DNA of 64,000 bases from Eretmocerus hayati (taxonomy: Eukaryota > Arthropoda > Insecta > Hymenoptera > Aphelinidae). Shown here piece after piece: positions 46,541 through 58,400 of this stretch. Positions within the stretch are counted from its first letter, which is position 1. Every line of letters begins with the position of its first letter. The DNA is taken from the NCBI GenBank assembly GCA_029851415.1, contig CM056744.1:64970172-65034171 (forward strand). The letters are read 5' to 3'. The translations under genes were made by a program, and so were the position numbers. The notes under the pieces are model-generated. The model searched no databases. It was not told the origin of the DNA and saw only the letters and a program-made list of their open reading frames with translations.

Positions 46541-46973
46541 CACTAGCGTAATGCTCTGCGTTGCTCGGCTTGTAAGAGTTCCCGAGAGGCGTATTAGTTT
46601 CTCAAAATGCTCTTTTAAATCAAATGGAAATATGTTCTGTACCAATTTTATATATTGAGTTAACTGATGGTACTTTTTATGGTGTCCGTGAGTTAAAAAC
46701 CATGTGAAAGACTATTATCGCTCAACTAAATATATAATAGTACATTTCGATACAAGAGTGGAAAAATAAGTTTTACACCCGTGTATCGAATACTATTTTC
46801 TGACAAACTGTGAGAGAAAATGGAGAATCAGTGCGGAAAAGTTACTTTCTCGCACAGTGTGTCAAAAAAATTTTAGGAACATACTCTGATTTGATTTCGA
46901 AAAGCATTTCGAAAAACTAATATGCTTCTCGGGAATACTTACAAGCCGAGCAACGCGAAGCATCACACTAGTG
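46541..46973. mobile_element. MITE with CACTAG termini (433 bp)
   Basis: The left end CACTAGCGTAATGCTCTGCG and the reverse complement of the right end, CACTAGTGTGATGCTTCGCG, continue as TTGCTCGGCTTGTAAG...CCCGAGA. They form inverted repeats of about 60-100 bp. There is no coding sequence. CACTAG ends suggest mobilisation by a CACTA-type transposase, but the ends differ from those of the neighbouring 7.8 kb element. Confidence 0.75.
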
Positions 46974-46984
46974 TTTTATAATCT

Positions 46985-47160
46985 ATCAATTTTTTTAGCA
47001 CACTCACACACATATACACACACACGCTCAAACATACACACACACATGTTCATACACACACGCACCCCAACCTCTCTCCCACATACCCACTTAACCACTT
47101 TCCTAATAACAAACATTTGTATACACTTACACACATGCACGAACACACACATAAACCAAG
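46985..47160. repeat. (CA)n-type microsatellite region
   Basis: Interrupted ACACACA/CATACACA runs. Confidence 0.85.
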
Positions 47161-48100
47161 AATGTGATACGCGATCAGTCACCCGCGGCATCATATAACC
47201 GACACATGAACTCATTGGCGCCAATGAGGCGCCAATTTATGGTGCAATATCATGATATCTACATATAAGAAAAAGGGGAAAATGTCTAATGGTACGGGCT
47301 CTTCGCTAGCTCTATTATAGTTCACCTTTCTCTCTCCCCCCACTCACATCACGCATACCGATGAAATATATGTTGTAGCGGTTGAGATGAGGGAGAGGAA
47401 AGCACATATTATACCGCGCTCACTAACTGACGATCTTAGTCTTCAACTTGCTTCCCTCGTGAACACACGGGTGCGTTGAAAATTTGGAGAAGATTAACGG
47501 ATGCAGTATTGTATATAAGGTGAGTAACATGCAAAATATTCACTTATATTTGAGTTGAAATAAGATTATGAACATAATACTCCATATATGAATTTAATTC
47601 TTTTCTAGATTTATAACATGATGACATTGCAATAAGCAGATCAAATGGAGAACAGCCACCCGATGAATCAGTAGAAATGTATAAACTAATACTTCACGGA
47701 TCTAATAGGTAAGTTGAAACTTTAATATTATATTTCATGAAATAAAATGCCACAAATATAACCATAGCTTTATAAGTATTCACTTTATAGATATAATAAA
47801 CATACAGATGTATCAAATATGGTAATTCTTTATAATTGACAGGCAATCAAGGAGTTGAACATGCAGCAAGGAGTGGAACAGCATGAAAACGAAGTCGGTG
47901 GAACAGAGGGAAGATGGGAGACAACATCCATTCATCCCAGGGAAGAAACAAGGCGACAATAGGATTCATGAAAGAGATTGAGGGGTGACTAATATTTAAC
48001 TTATATTTCAGATGCATGTATTTGAGATTACATTCCGCCTTTGGGATATCTTCACAAGGCGATGTAAACTGATGAGAATGTAGTTTAAGGAAAATCATAA
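47161..48100. other. Intergenic sequence, nothing recognised
   Basis: A short palindrome, ATTGGCGCCAATGAGGCGCCAAT, lies at about 47213-47235. No other structured feature or plausible gene was seen. Confidence 0.4.
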
Positions 48101-48340
48101 ACAATGCGAAAATATTTTCCGAAAGACTTTAACCAATTGGTTAAATGAAAAATTCCCTGATTGGTTGGATGGAAACTTTAATTATTTGATGGCAATTTCA
48201 ACCAAATGGTTGAAAAACTCAGTGAATTTTCGATTATACTGGTTGAACTTTCAACCAAACGGTTGAATTGCCTTTCAACCGGTTGTCTGGATTTTTCACT
48301 CAACCAGTTGGATAAATTTTCGGAAAATTTCTTACAGTGT
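48101..48340. mobile_element. Small MITE (~240 bp) with AACCRNNNGGTT internal palindromes
   Basis: The left end ACAATGCGAAAATATTTTCC and the inverted right end ACACTGTAAGAAATTTTCCG are similar, each followed by a CCAA(T/C)TGG motif. The interior repeats TCAACCAAACGGTTGA-type short palindromes. This is a typical non-coding MITE layout; the precise ends are tentative. Confidence 0.5.
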
Positions 48341-49130
48341 ATATTGAACGCGAAATTGATGTACATTTGAACTATCACAACTTTTCATCATTGTTCGCTA
48401 CGCGATATGTTCATTTGATATTCTCAATCTTCCATTTTTTTTCTTCTTTTGTGGATTTTATTATTTCTATAACAAAGATAACATACATATATCTAGACTA
48501 TAAATCTCATGAGAAAAACAGCAAATATTACACATCACGATGAATTTCGTTCAAGTAACTAACGCAGTAGACGTAAGATGTTATAAAGAATAATATTAAC
48601 TAGAAACTCTTCACGCGCGCAAGCGCGCTGACTCCTGGAATACCAAGGAGAAAGTAATAACATATTAGATGAAATCCATTTGTTCAAATAGATACCCGAG
48701 AATGCCACCTGGTAATTTGTCAATAGTACATTTTCATTCTGTGGATCTGCACTCATACCCTTGAGATATTAGTGTTTCATCAGATTTGGCAATTTCCACG
48801 TTCGAAAAATCTCTCTGTTACACATACAAATAACTGAGTGCTCCAAGTGTCCCAAATTGTATGAATCATATAAAATTTTATAAACTCCGCACAAGATGTA
48901 TGCACGCAAATACGATCAAATCCACAGGTTTGAACCCTCATTCTTTTTGTTTCACTTTGTGCACAGAAGAAATATCTAAGTTTGCGACGGGGCTGAAGTG
49001 AGGCGTCTCGAGATGAAATTATCCGTGAGAAAAAAGTGCAAAAGCCTTGAGCTTACGGGTAAATTCTTTGGAGAATTTGTCTCTCTTTCTTCTGAAATGT
49101 AATTGCCTAGCAACTGGGTTTGTAATATTC
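48341..49130. other. AT-rich intergenic sequence, nothing recognised
   Basis: No repeat unit, gene or RNA identified. Confidence 0.4.
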
Positions 49131-49134
49131 ACAG

Positions 49135-49385
49135 AAATGATCACGATGACATCATCTAACGATTTATCTCGATCGTCCCTCGAGTGTTTGAAGAATATCA
49201 ATTACATACGAGAACTCTTGATGCCTAGAGAAATATTTGGACACCATACGAAGGTGGCTAAATCAGAACCCAGAATCTACCATATCAACCTCATCATCTA
49301 CAAACGCTCTGGATTGCATGAATACTGCTCACAAGCTATGGAATCAAACGTTGAAAATCTGACTGCTAAGATCAAAACTGATTAG
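49135..49385 (+). CDS. Exon-like hypothetical coding fragment
   Basis: An acceptor-like TTCACAG ends at 49134. The frame that follows encodes a balanced, protein-like sequence with NYIRELLMPREIFGHHTKVA and EPRIYHINLIIYKRSGLHE before a stop at about 49385. The frame also continues upstream to 49047, but with poorer composition. I recognise no family and no partner exon. It may be a last exon of a transposon-related gene, or chance. Confidence 0.3.
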
Positions 49386-50544
49386 TTTCTCCCAGAATTG
49401 ACTCTTTTGCAAAGATTATTTCAAACGATTATCAAACTTGATAGTTTTAGCCTTCCTTTTACCTTTCCTTGTCTTTTGATTGGCACATTTTTATCACTCA
49501 TTATTAATTGTTAATATGAATATCCGAGACTTTTCAAAAAAATTTCAGAAAGAAGCACGTTGATATCAAGGATTCAAAATCAAGCATTATTTTAGTGAAT
49601 GTGGAAAATCAAATATTAAGCCTTATAGACCATAGAAGATAGATATATTCGAGCTTGCTTCATTGTCTTTTCACATCTCTTCTTTTGTTCAAGGTATTGA
49701 AAATGTGGCGGAGGAAAGATGTGTTGGGATCTTGAAATGCTCACGGTGAATCTCTTCCTCGCCATTTCAACGTGTGTGAAATTCTTCTTCCCAAAGCGTG
49801 TATTGATCACATTTGATCTCTGATAATCATTCCGTTAGATAGAGATGATGGAAGCAAAAATGTATGTCTCTATAACCTCCACCCTATGTCTCTCTGTGTT
49901 GACATAATATGCCGATATCAAAACATCATCAGACCACAACATCACAATCACAACTATAACATCAAAGTTCAGAATCAAAACAGAACTTTATCGAAAAATT
50001 CGAGATACGCAAACTTCTCGATTAGCCTGCGGATTGATAGGAGGCATGAGAAAAATTTGTTCAAACTTCCATTTCGTCAGAATACTAATATATTATAGAT
50101 GCCACGAAAATCACGAAGACGAAACATCAGTATCAAGGTTGCCATTCACCACAGGAGATAATTCCAAGAAAAATGAATAAGTTTTAAGAATTTTTATAGA
50201 CAATTGTTGATAATCCGTAACGAAAATAATAAAAGATTTCCCCCTCTCCCATCCAATCATCTTATCTCATCTCAATGGCCATCTATTGATATATACAATT
50301 TCCATTATATGATCAGTATCAAGAAGCAAGAGAACAAGAAAAGGAGCAATTTCAGCGATCATGGAAACATAAGGTTAGTGAGAATCTAGATACCACCATC
50401 AGAATCTCTGGAATCGCTCCAATTAAGAAGACAAAAACAGAAAGTCTTGTGATGACGGAAAAATCTTCACTATATCTTATGAATTTTCTCTACGCCCCAT
50501 CGATTAGTATAAAAGCATGCTTTATTCACATGATAGTTTATCAT
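49386..50544. other. AT-rich intergenic sequence, nothing recognised
   Basis: No structured repeat or convincing coding frame. Confidence 0.4.
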
Positions 50545-51015
50545 ATCGTCGCCCCCGAAGAAGAAAAACACTTGCATACTATCAAGCGACGAAGACTAAC
50601 ACTTGCGTGTTAGTCACCGACGAAAAGTAACACGATATGTATCAAGCGTCGAAGAGTAGCACTTCTCCCGTACCCGCCTCGAAAAATAACACTTGGTCGT
50701 GATCACCGCCGAAAAGTAACTTTTGACGGATGCCCGGACGAAGAAAAACACCTCCCGTGAGCCCGGACGATAAAGAAGACCTGCCATATGCCCGGACGAA
50801 GAAAAACACCTGCCGTACGCCCCGACGAAGGAAAACACCTGCTGTATGCCCCGACGAAAAAAAACACCTGCTGTATTCCCCGACGGAAAAAAACACCTGC
50901 TGTATGCCCGGACGAAAAAAAAACACCTGCCGTATGCCCGGACGAAGAAAATACCTGCCGTATGCCCGGACGAAGAAAAACACCTACCGTAAGCCCCGAC
51001 GAAAAAAACACCTCT
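50545..51015 (+). repeat. 30-bp minisatellite array (left)
   Basis: About 15 copies of an AAAAACACCTGCCGTATGCC-CGGACGAAG unit, regular from 50700 to 51010 and degenerate before. The same unit occurs inverted at 63130-63490. Confidence 0.85.
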
Positions 51016-51645
51016 CTTCATCGTTCAGCAAAGAGAACATCTGGGGTTTTTTTATACTGTTAGGTGGCGCTCCAACCCATATTTGAAGGAAAATTCTATG
51101 TCTGGGCGTTGCACCAGCAGAGAGCATCATAACCTCTGCCCCAAGCCAAGAACGTCTCGTAAATATCACCTATTCCCATGTAAAAATGGGAACCCTATGA
51201 TCATGTATGAACATGGGGTCCAAGGACCCTATGACTATATATAAACATCTATGAAACGATTTTCAAAATTTTTTAAAATCCGAAAAGTTGTTATGGTTGC
51301 ATTTTCAGGGAATATTATATCAAAAAGTCACGATGCTGATCTTGCATAACCGAGAAAATCTCCAAGAGTTCATTAAGTAATTGAATCAAAACGATCTGTG
51401 AGTGATATCATTCTCCTACTAGAAAGGGAAATTTTAATTTCCAAGATTTAAAACGTTTGGCAAATTGGTGACCAATCTGCACAATTTGTTATGTCTCGAG
51501 ATCATCATTTTGAGAAATATTACATTTATGCAGGTTCGTCACCAATTTGCCAAACGTTTTTGATCTTGGAAATTAAAATTTTTTTCTATTGAGGTTTATA
51601 ATGATATCGCTTACAGATCGTTTCAATTCAATCACCTAATGAACT

Positions 51646-52374
51646 TGTGACGAGGTAAATCGCCACACGCGCTAGAATCATATAATGAGCCATAAGCAGC
51701 CGAAAAGTAGAAAGAGCGCGAAGAGAGAGAGAGAGAGAGAAAATAAAGATCAGCTGTCATCATCGGCGCCGTCGTCGTCGTCGTCGTTGATGGTCAGCTT
51801 GGCGCGAGCCGTGAAGATGAGAAGTGGCGATCCGACGGGCGGCGTAAATATCCGCGCGCGGGAATGTGTGCGTGCGTGAGTGCGTATTGCGATCGGCCCC
51901 GGTCGTCGGCCACGTGCGGGATGTGAAGAGTGTGCCCCAGGTATGCAGCGTAGCCGAGGAGCCGATCCAGCCGAGCCCTGGTCAACGAAATACGTAGTGC
52001 AACGTATACGGGGATATGTCGGTTAGGATGCGAGGCCCCGGCCCGGGTTGTATGCGGTATGGTGAGTCTCTCTCCCTTCGGAGCGTTCTCTCTCTCGCGC
52101 GTTAGATAGAATTATTGTTGATGCGAAAGGAACGCGTAATAGTTATATGTCTTTTGTATAAACCTTTTCTTTATGTACTTTATATTAATAAATCATCGAA
52201 GATCACGGAGTAGTGATCCACAGCCAATATAAAATCTAGCGTCTGAGTAACAGTTATTTATTAGTTATATTTATATACAAAGAGATGGGACTTATTCTCA
52301 TAAAATTCCTCATCCCCTTCAGGTTGAGATGAAGCAGATATGGGTGATTATTAAAGGCTCGTTACCCTATCTCA
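51646..52374 (+). repeat. 5' LTR
   Basis: Starts TGTGACGAGG and ends CTATCTCA. It includes a (GA)n run, a GTCGTCGTCG run, an AATAAATCATCG polyadenylation-like segment near 52186 and a (CT)-rich stretch. It should carry the element promoter. Confidence 0.92.
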
Positions 52375-52375
52375 T

Positions 52376-52389
52376 TGGCGCCCAACGTT
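52376..52389 (+). promoter_or_regulatory. Primer-binding site
   Basis: TGGCGCCCAACGTT begins one base after the 5' LTR. The TGG start is what a tRNA CCA end would pair with. I do not assign the tRNA. Confidence 0.75.
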
Positions 52390-53068
52390 TAATTAATTAT
52401 TGTACTCTGAAATTTTAAGTAACGCGTTTCGCGCGCAAAAATTTGGAGCAATAGCTCAATTCCATCCGAAAAAGCGTTACAAGAAATGAAAAAGAGTGCA
52501 GTAATTAAAAATCCACCCCAAAATCGAGCCTAAACATTTTAAAATGAGTAAAGTAGTCAATTTTCAGTTAAAATCGTTAGAAATTTTGAATCTATGTAAA
52601 AATTTGAGAGACATGAAATTGATGGAAAGCGCGCCAAGGCCAAGTTTAGCCGGCAAAAGTTAGAGTCAAGTACCTCACGCGTAAATATAAGATCGCGCGA
52701 TGCGTATATAGATATACCAAGCTCCGTAAGCGTCAACACAAGTCGATGGCAGGTTTTTTTTTTCTTACTTTTGGATTTTAACAGCCGAATAAAGGCATAG
52801 CAGGGCTAACAGACATATATAAGTAAATACAAATATAGATTTAGCATTTAAATTTTTGCCTCGACCAGTTTTCACGCTTGCGTCTGACCAATTTTTAATG
52901 ATATGAGAATATGATACGTGAATATTTTGCATGATAGAATAATGAATAATTGCGTGATTCTCACACGCGTGATAGTGAAGTGATGAATTTTTTAATCGAG
53001 TAGATATTTCTGATTTCTGGCCCGTCTGAATTTTTAAGAAGTGAGAAAGATTTTTTTTTTGTGACAAA
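52390..53068 (+). other. Untranslated leader of the LTR retrotransposon
   Basis: AT-rich leader with no long plus-strand frame before the gag ATG at 53069. It presumably holds packaging signals. Confidence 0.6.
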
Positions 53069-55449
53069 ATGGCGGGAGCTCACATGGATAGCCACATAGT
53101 GGACGATTTCATCAATAATATTGATGAAGAATCGCTAGATGAGGCTTTGGGTGAACTCTTGCTCTCGCGCGAAGGAACATTTAGGGCGCGAATAGAACGG
53201 TTGCGTAGACGCGTTCGCGGCGAATATAACGAGACAGATTTCGATCAATATTTATTGATGGATCTGGCTGAATTAGAAGTCGCGCGGATGGAGGCTTTGC
53301 CGAGATTTTTACGCAAAACCACACAGACAGGTCATGATAGACGTTCAATCCTCAATAGATATGAGGAGGACGATATTTTTGCGAATAATATAAATGATGA
53401 AAATGTGACAAGGCGCAATCACCGAGTGCGAAGAAGCTCATTACGCGATGAATTAGCGGATGTGCAAGCGAATGCACAACGGCGATCAGCGTTAGCCCAA
53501 AATGACGCGCGCCCGGAAATTCGAAAAGCTAACGAACCGCCAGTTAAATTTATTACGTTGCGAGATGAAAATGGCAAATTATATGAAATTCCTATGCAGA
53601 TCGCGGATAGTTGGAGAAATTTGCCAGACCGCGAAAATGCTGAAAATCAAATCATCCGTGAGAATATTTTAGATCAGACGGTGCGTTTTCAAAATAGTGC
53701 GAGATCGAGCGCGCCACTACAATCGAAGACCCAACGACAAGCGAAAGAGCCAAGCACTGAGCCACACAGTAGCACGCACACAACGACAGATTCGAACAGA
53801 CCCAAAAGGCGTAGTCAAATTTTACGCGAGCAATTACAGCAAGCATTATTAGAAGAGGAATATGAATCGTGCGGTGTTAGAAATAAGTCGTATAAGGGCA
53901 ATGAAACGGGGCAAATCGAGGACGACGAGGGAATTTCTTCTAGCGATAGTGAGAATGAAAATTCTCAGAACCAAGGGGAAAATCTGAGACCCTCTTTGCC
54001 AAGACTCAGCGGCCATTCGCGCGTGAGTTGGGCAGCAGACGTGAATCAGGCACCGCAGCCGAATAACACGCAACAAACACAAGCAGCGCGTTCAGATTTT
54101 CACGCACATACACAAAATAGAAACGATAGAAATACAGCTGAGACAAGAGATCTCACGCGTACAGTAAAGTCATGGAACCTTAGATTTTCAGGTTCAGCAA
54201 ATCAGAGTTTAGAAGAATTTTTGATTAAAGTCGATGAACACAGAATGGTGGCAGGCATGTCCGAGAATGATATTTTACGCGCAGTAGCGGTGCTGTTGAG
54301 CGGCCCAGCGTTAAATTTGTATCGGTTACGCGGTAGTAGCTGGAATTCTTGGAAAGATGCGGTTACTTGTTTTCGCGCGCATTACCAGGACGAAAAATAT
54401 TCTGAACGGTTGGCAGACGAAGCACGCGCACGATTACAGAAAGACGATGAGCCAGTTCACGAATACATCACAGCGATGCGTCTAATTTTTAACAGAATGC
54501 CGGAACCTCCACCAGAATCGAGACAGGTTGAACGTATTTACTATAATATGAGAAAAGATTTTCACCCCTTGATGCGTCGATATTTGCATGCGGGTATTGG
54601 GAAATTTTCCAGACAAGCTACTGAGCTTGGAAAAGCTTTCGACGCGGGCAAAAATCAGGCACTCGTTCAGGGTAATAAGAAAGAGGACGAAAAATCGAGT
54701 TCGCAAAAGCCCAAAAATTCGAACCAAAATTCAAAAGAAACTCAAATTTCCAGTCAAGATAAGGAGAAGAAATCGGAATCAGAAAAAGAGACGATAGATT
54801 TAGCAACCGTCGAGGTAACAACTATGGCAGATGTTGCAAAGTTGATGAATATTCAAATTCAGAAATTACGAGAAGAGAACTCTTACCGAAGCCGAACGGT
54901 CAAAACGCGAGTCAGAGCAATAACGCGCAAAATTCAAATCAAAATAACGGGCAAGGTCGAAATAGAAGTCGACGTAGAGATCGAGGCGATCGGGGAGGCA
55001 ATAATAACAACAATGGCAACGGTGGCAATGGCCAGCAGCAGGGTGCTCAAGCGGGGCCACCACCTCAAAATTTCCAAAATACCTATCCTCAGCAACAAAA
55101 TTTTCAGACGCGTGAATTTTACGCGAATAACAACGGTCAAAATCAAAGTCAAAATAATCAATATCAGGTTCAGAATAGAGGTTACAATGGCAATTACAAT
55201 AATAATTACCAAAACAATTATCCAAGAGGAGGTTATAGAGGAAATCGAGGAGGTGGTTATCGCGGGAGTTACCGTGGTAGAGGTTATGGTGGATATTATA
55301 ATAATGGCTATTATAATAATTACCAGAATCAGGGTCAACCACCACCAATACAACAACAAAACGCGCCGGTTAATGCAGTGATTTTACAAGAAAACACACC
55401 CGCGGCGAAGCCACCAGCCGATGCGGGAAACGCGAAACCAGCGGCGTAA
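53069..55449 (+). CDS. Gag-like protein, with frame change near 54880
   Basis: The ATG at 53069 opens a frame whose first ~370 residues are acidic/basic low complexity. A retrotransposon-gag capsid-like domain follows (WNLRFSGSANQSLEEFL, then FRAHYQDEKYSERLADEARAR, EYITAMRLIFNRMP). After about 54880 this frame turns into an improbable Ile/Thr/Val string. The minus-one frame there encodes an Asn/Gln/Gly-rich sequence with RGG/RGR-type repeats (GGYRGNRGGGYRGSYRGRG) up to a TAA at 55447. That is a natural RNA-binding gag tail without CCHC knuckles. A one-base indel or a second programmed shift is therefore needed near 54880. Gag would assemble the particle and bind RNA. Confidence 0.75.
55425..55431 (+). 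promoter_or_regulatory. Minus-one ribosomal frameshift site (G GGA AAC)
   Basis: In the RGG-tail frame the heptamer G-GGA-AAC is perfectly phased for X-XXY-YYZ slippage. A minus-one shift enters the pol frame, which is open from here on. Gag would otherwise stop 16 nt later at 55447. A possible 7-bp stem, TGAGACC (55451-55457) with GGTCTCA (55481-55487), lies 19 nt downstream. Confidence 0.7.
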
Positions 55450-58400
55450 ATGAGACCATTGCGTTAGCTACGTCCGAACAGGTCTCAAAAGTTGGCGAAG
55501 CCAGTCAATCACAATCTCAAGAAACTGCGAATACTTTTCAAGTTGACGCGACCAGGATTTTCAAAGTTCCTGATACGACAAAACCGACAGATTATCCTCG
55601 ATATTGGATCAACGTAAAAATTGGTCCAATAGAATTGGAGGGATTATTAGATTCGGGAGCCGCACGGTCCGTGATAGGCAGAAAGTATCGAGACATCGCA
55701 GGGCAAATTGGTATTACGCTCCAACCCTCTAATTTTTTGTACGCTCAAATGGCGAACGGAGAGTTAGAAGAGGTAGCTGGGGAATTGATCACTCCCCTGG
55801 AGATAGCTGGGATAAGCAAAAATATGCCGATTCTTAGCGTGCCATCATTACCTGTAGATCTCATTTTGGGACTTGAATTCATCCGTTTCTTTGGGATGCA
55901 CATCTTAGGTGATAGTGACGAATATACATTCGCAGACCTTAAGGACAAGCAAAGATTTGCATTTGAATTATTTTCAATCGAAGCACCAAATCAAATGAAT
56001 TTAGAGTCTGAAATTCCAACATCATCGGGAGAAAAAATTGAATTAAAATCTGAAGCGTCAAAAAACACGCAAGAGGCACAATCGAGAGGTGAAGGTTTGA
56101 AAAAATTGAGTGATTATGAAGCTTATAGACTGAAAAGAGTTTTAGATAAATGTTTACCTCACCAGAATAAAGATGAGAAATTTTTGAAAGCAACTGATTT
56201 AATCGAATACGAGATTCGACTCTTGAAAAGTGCACGTCCAGTAAAGCAAAGATATTTTCCGTTGTCAGATAAAATGGAGAAAACAATGCATGCAGAATTT
56301 CAAAAATTATACGACGCAGATGTAGTTGAAAAATCAAATAGTCCGTGGAACAATCCAGCATTTTTAGTAAAAAAGGCGAACGGAGGGCATAGATTGGTAG
56401 TAGATTTACGAGTAGTCAATTCATTAGCTGAGAAAGATGCGTATCCGACACCCTATATGGACACTATATTAAGGAAATTAAAGAACGCGAAATATATAAC
56501 TACGCTGGACTTATCCATGGCCTACCATCAAATAAAGCTTAAAAAGATTTCGAGAAGCATTTGCGCATTCACTATTCCCGGTAGAGGGCACTGGCAATTC
56601 AAAAGGCTACCTATGGGTTTAGCTAACGCTGGAGCCTGCTTTCAAAGATTAATTGACTCAATTATAGGAGACCTAGAGCCCTACGCGTACGGGTATTTAG
56701 ACGATATTGTCCTGGTGACAGAGACGTTTGAACAACATTTAGAGCTACTAGAGAAATTATTAAACAAAATCGTGGGGGCAGGTCTAACGATTAACAGAGA
56801 AAAGAGTAAATTTTGTTGCCAAGAAGTTAAATTTTTAGGATATATAGTGGATGAGCACGGTTTAAGAGTCGATCCCGCGAAAACAGAAGCAATAAAAAAT
56901 TATCCGAGGCCTAAAAATGTCAAACAAGTGAAAAGATTTACAGGTATGACATCATGGCACAGTAAATTCATTAGAAATTATGCGACGATTGTAGAGCCAA
57001 AAAATCGGTTATTGAAAAAAGACGCGAAATTTGAGTGGAAAGAGGACCAGGAGAAAGCGTTTTGTACGCTAAAAGAAGCATTAGTATCTGCACCCGTGCT
57101 CAGTATGCCAGTACCAGACGCTGAATGGTTCTTGCATACTGATGCATCAGACACGGGGATAGGATCTATGCTTACACAGAAGGTTGATGGCAAAGAACGC
57201 GTAGTTTGTTACGCGAGTCGATCACTTTCAAAACAAGAAAGAGTCTGGTCAGTAACAGAACGTGAATGTCTGGCTATAAAATGGAGTATTGAAAAATCTA
57301 GGCCGTATATTGAAGGGGAAAAATTTACTGTTGTAACAGACCACAGCGCGCTACAGTGGCTGTTCAACAAGAAAAATCCAGTAGGACGCGTAGGCAGATG
57401 GGCCCATGACCTCGCGAGTTATTCGTTCCGCGTGATCCACCGCAAAGGAACGCTTAATGTTGTCCCTGATGCGCTCTCAAGAATGTTTGAAGACGACACG
57501 ATGAATATCGGTTCAGTTGGAGTTCTTGAGAAAACATCAGATAAGTGGTACAACAAAAGATTTTTTCAAATTTTGAAACATCCAAAGAGATACAGAGATT
57601 GGAAAATTATGGATGGTAGAATTTATAAATATAGGCCAGATCACGAATTAAATGAAATAATTGATGATTTAGATGCGTGGAAATTAGTGGTTCCAGAAGA
57701 AAACCGCGCAAAAATAATTAAAGAAAGCCATGACGAGCCATCAGCTGGTCATATGGGCAAAGAAAAAACGTATAGAAAGGTCGCGCAGTCGTACTATTGG
57801 CCCGGCATTTACCTAGACGTCGCGAATTACGTGAAAAATTGCGATAGTTGCGCGTTATATAAGGTAGATCAACGCGGTCAAATAGGTATGATGGGTACGC
57901 GCACAGTCGACAGACCGATGAAAATTATTGCAATGGATTTAATGGGACCATTTCCAAAATCGAAAGAACAGTTTGAATATTTACTCATTTTCGAGTGTAT
58001 TTTTAGCCGTTATATAGTCTGCGTACCATTACGTAAAAAGACTGGGCAAGCGGTTCAGAAGGCACTGGAAAATGTATTATGTACACATTATGGTACACCG
58101 GAAATTTTGATAAGCGATAATGGGTTAGAGTTCAAAAACGAATTGATGAATAGATTCTGCGAGGAAAACGGTATAGAGCATGAATTCACCCCCAGTTTCC
58201 ATCCCCAAGCAAATCCGGTTGAACGAGTCAATCGAGATATTAAGACCATGATAGCAATATTTGCTGATAACCACAAAGAGTGGAATAAGCATATTCAACA
58301 ATTTCAATTTTGTCACAATTCAAATTTTTCAAGTTCGACCGGAAAATCACCAGCGTTCATGATTTATGGACGCGAAATTAAAGCACCAAAATTATGGAGA

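Noticed and set aside
50545..51015. CRISPR-like array
   Set aside because: Units are contiguous head-to-tail without unique spacers, in a eukaryotic setting; it is a minisatellite.
54866..55359. Minus-strand frames of 141-160 residues opposite gag
   Set aside because: They are antisense shadows of the Asn/Gly-rich gag tail.
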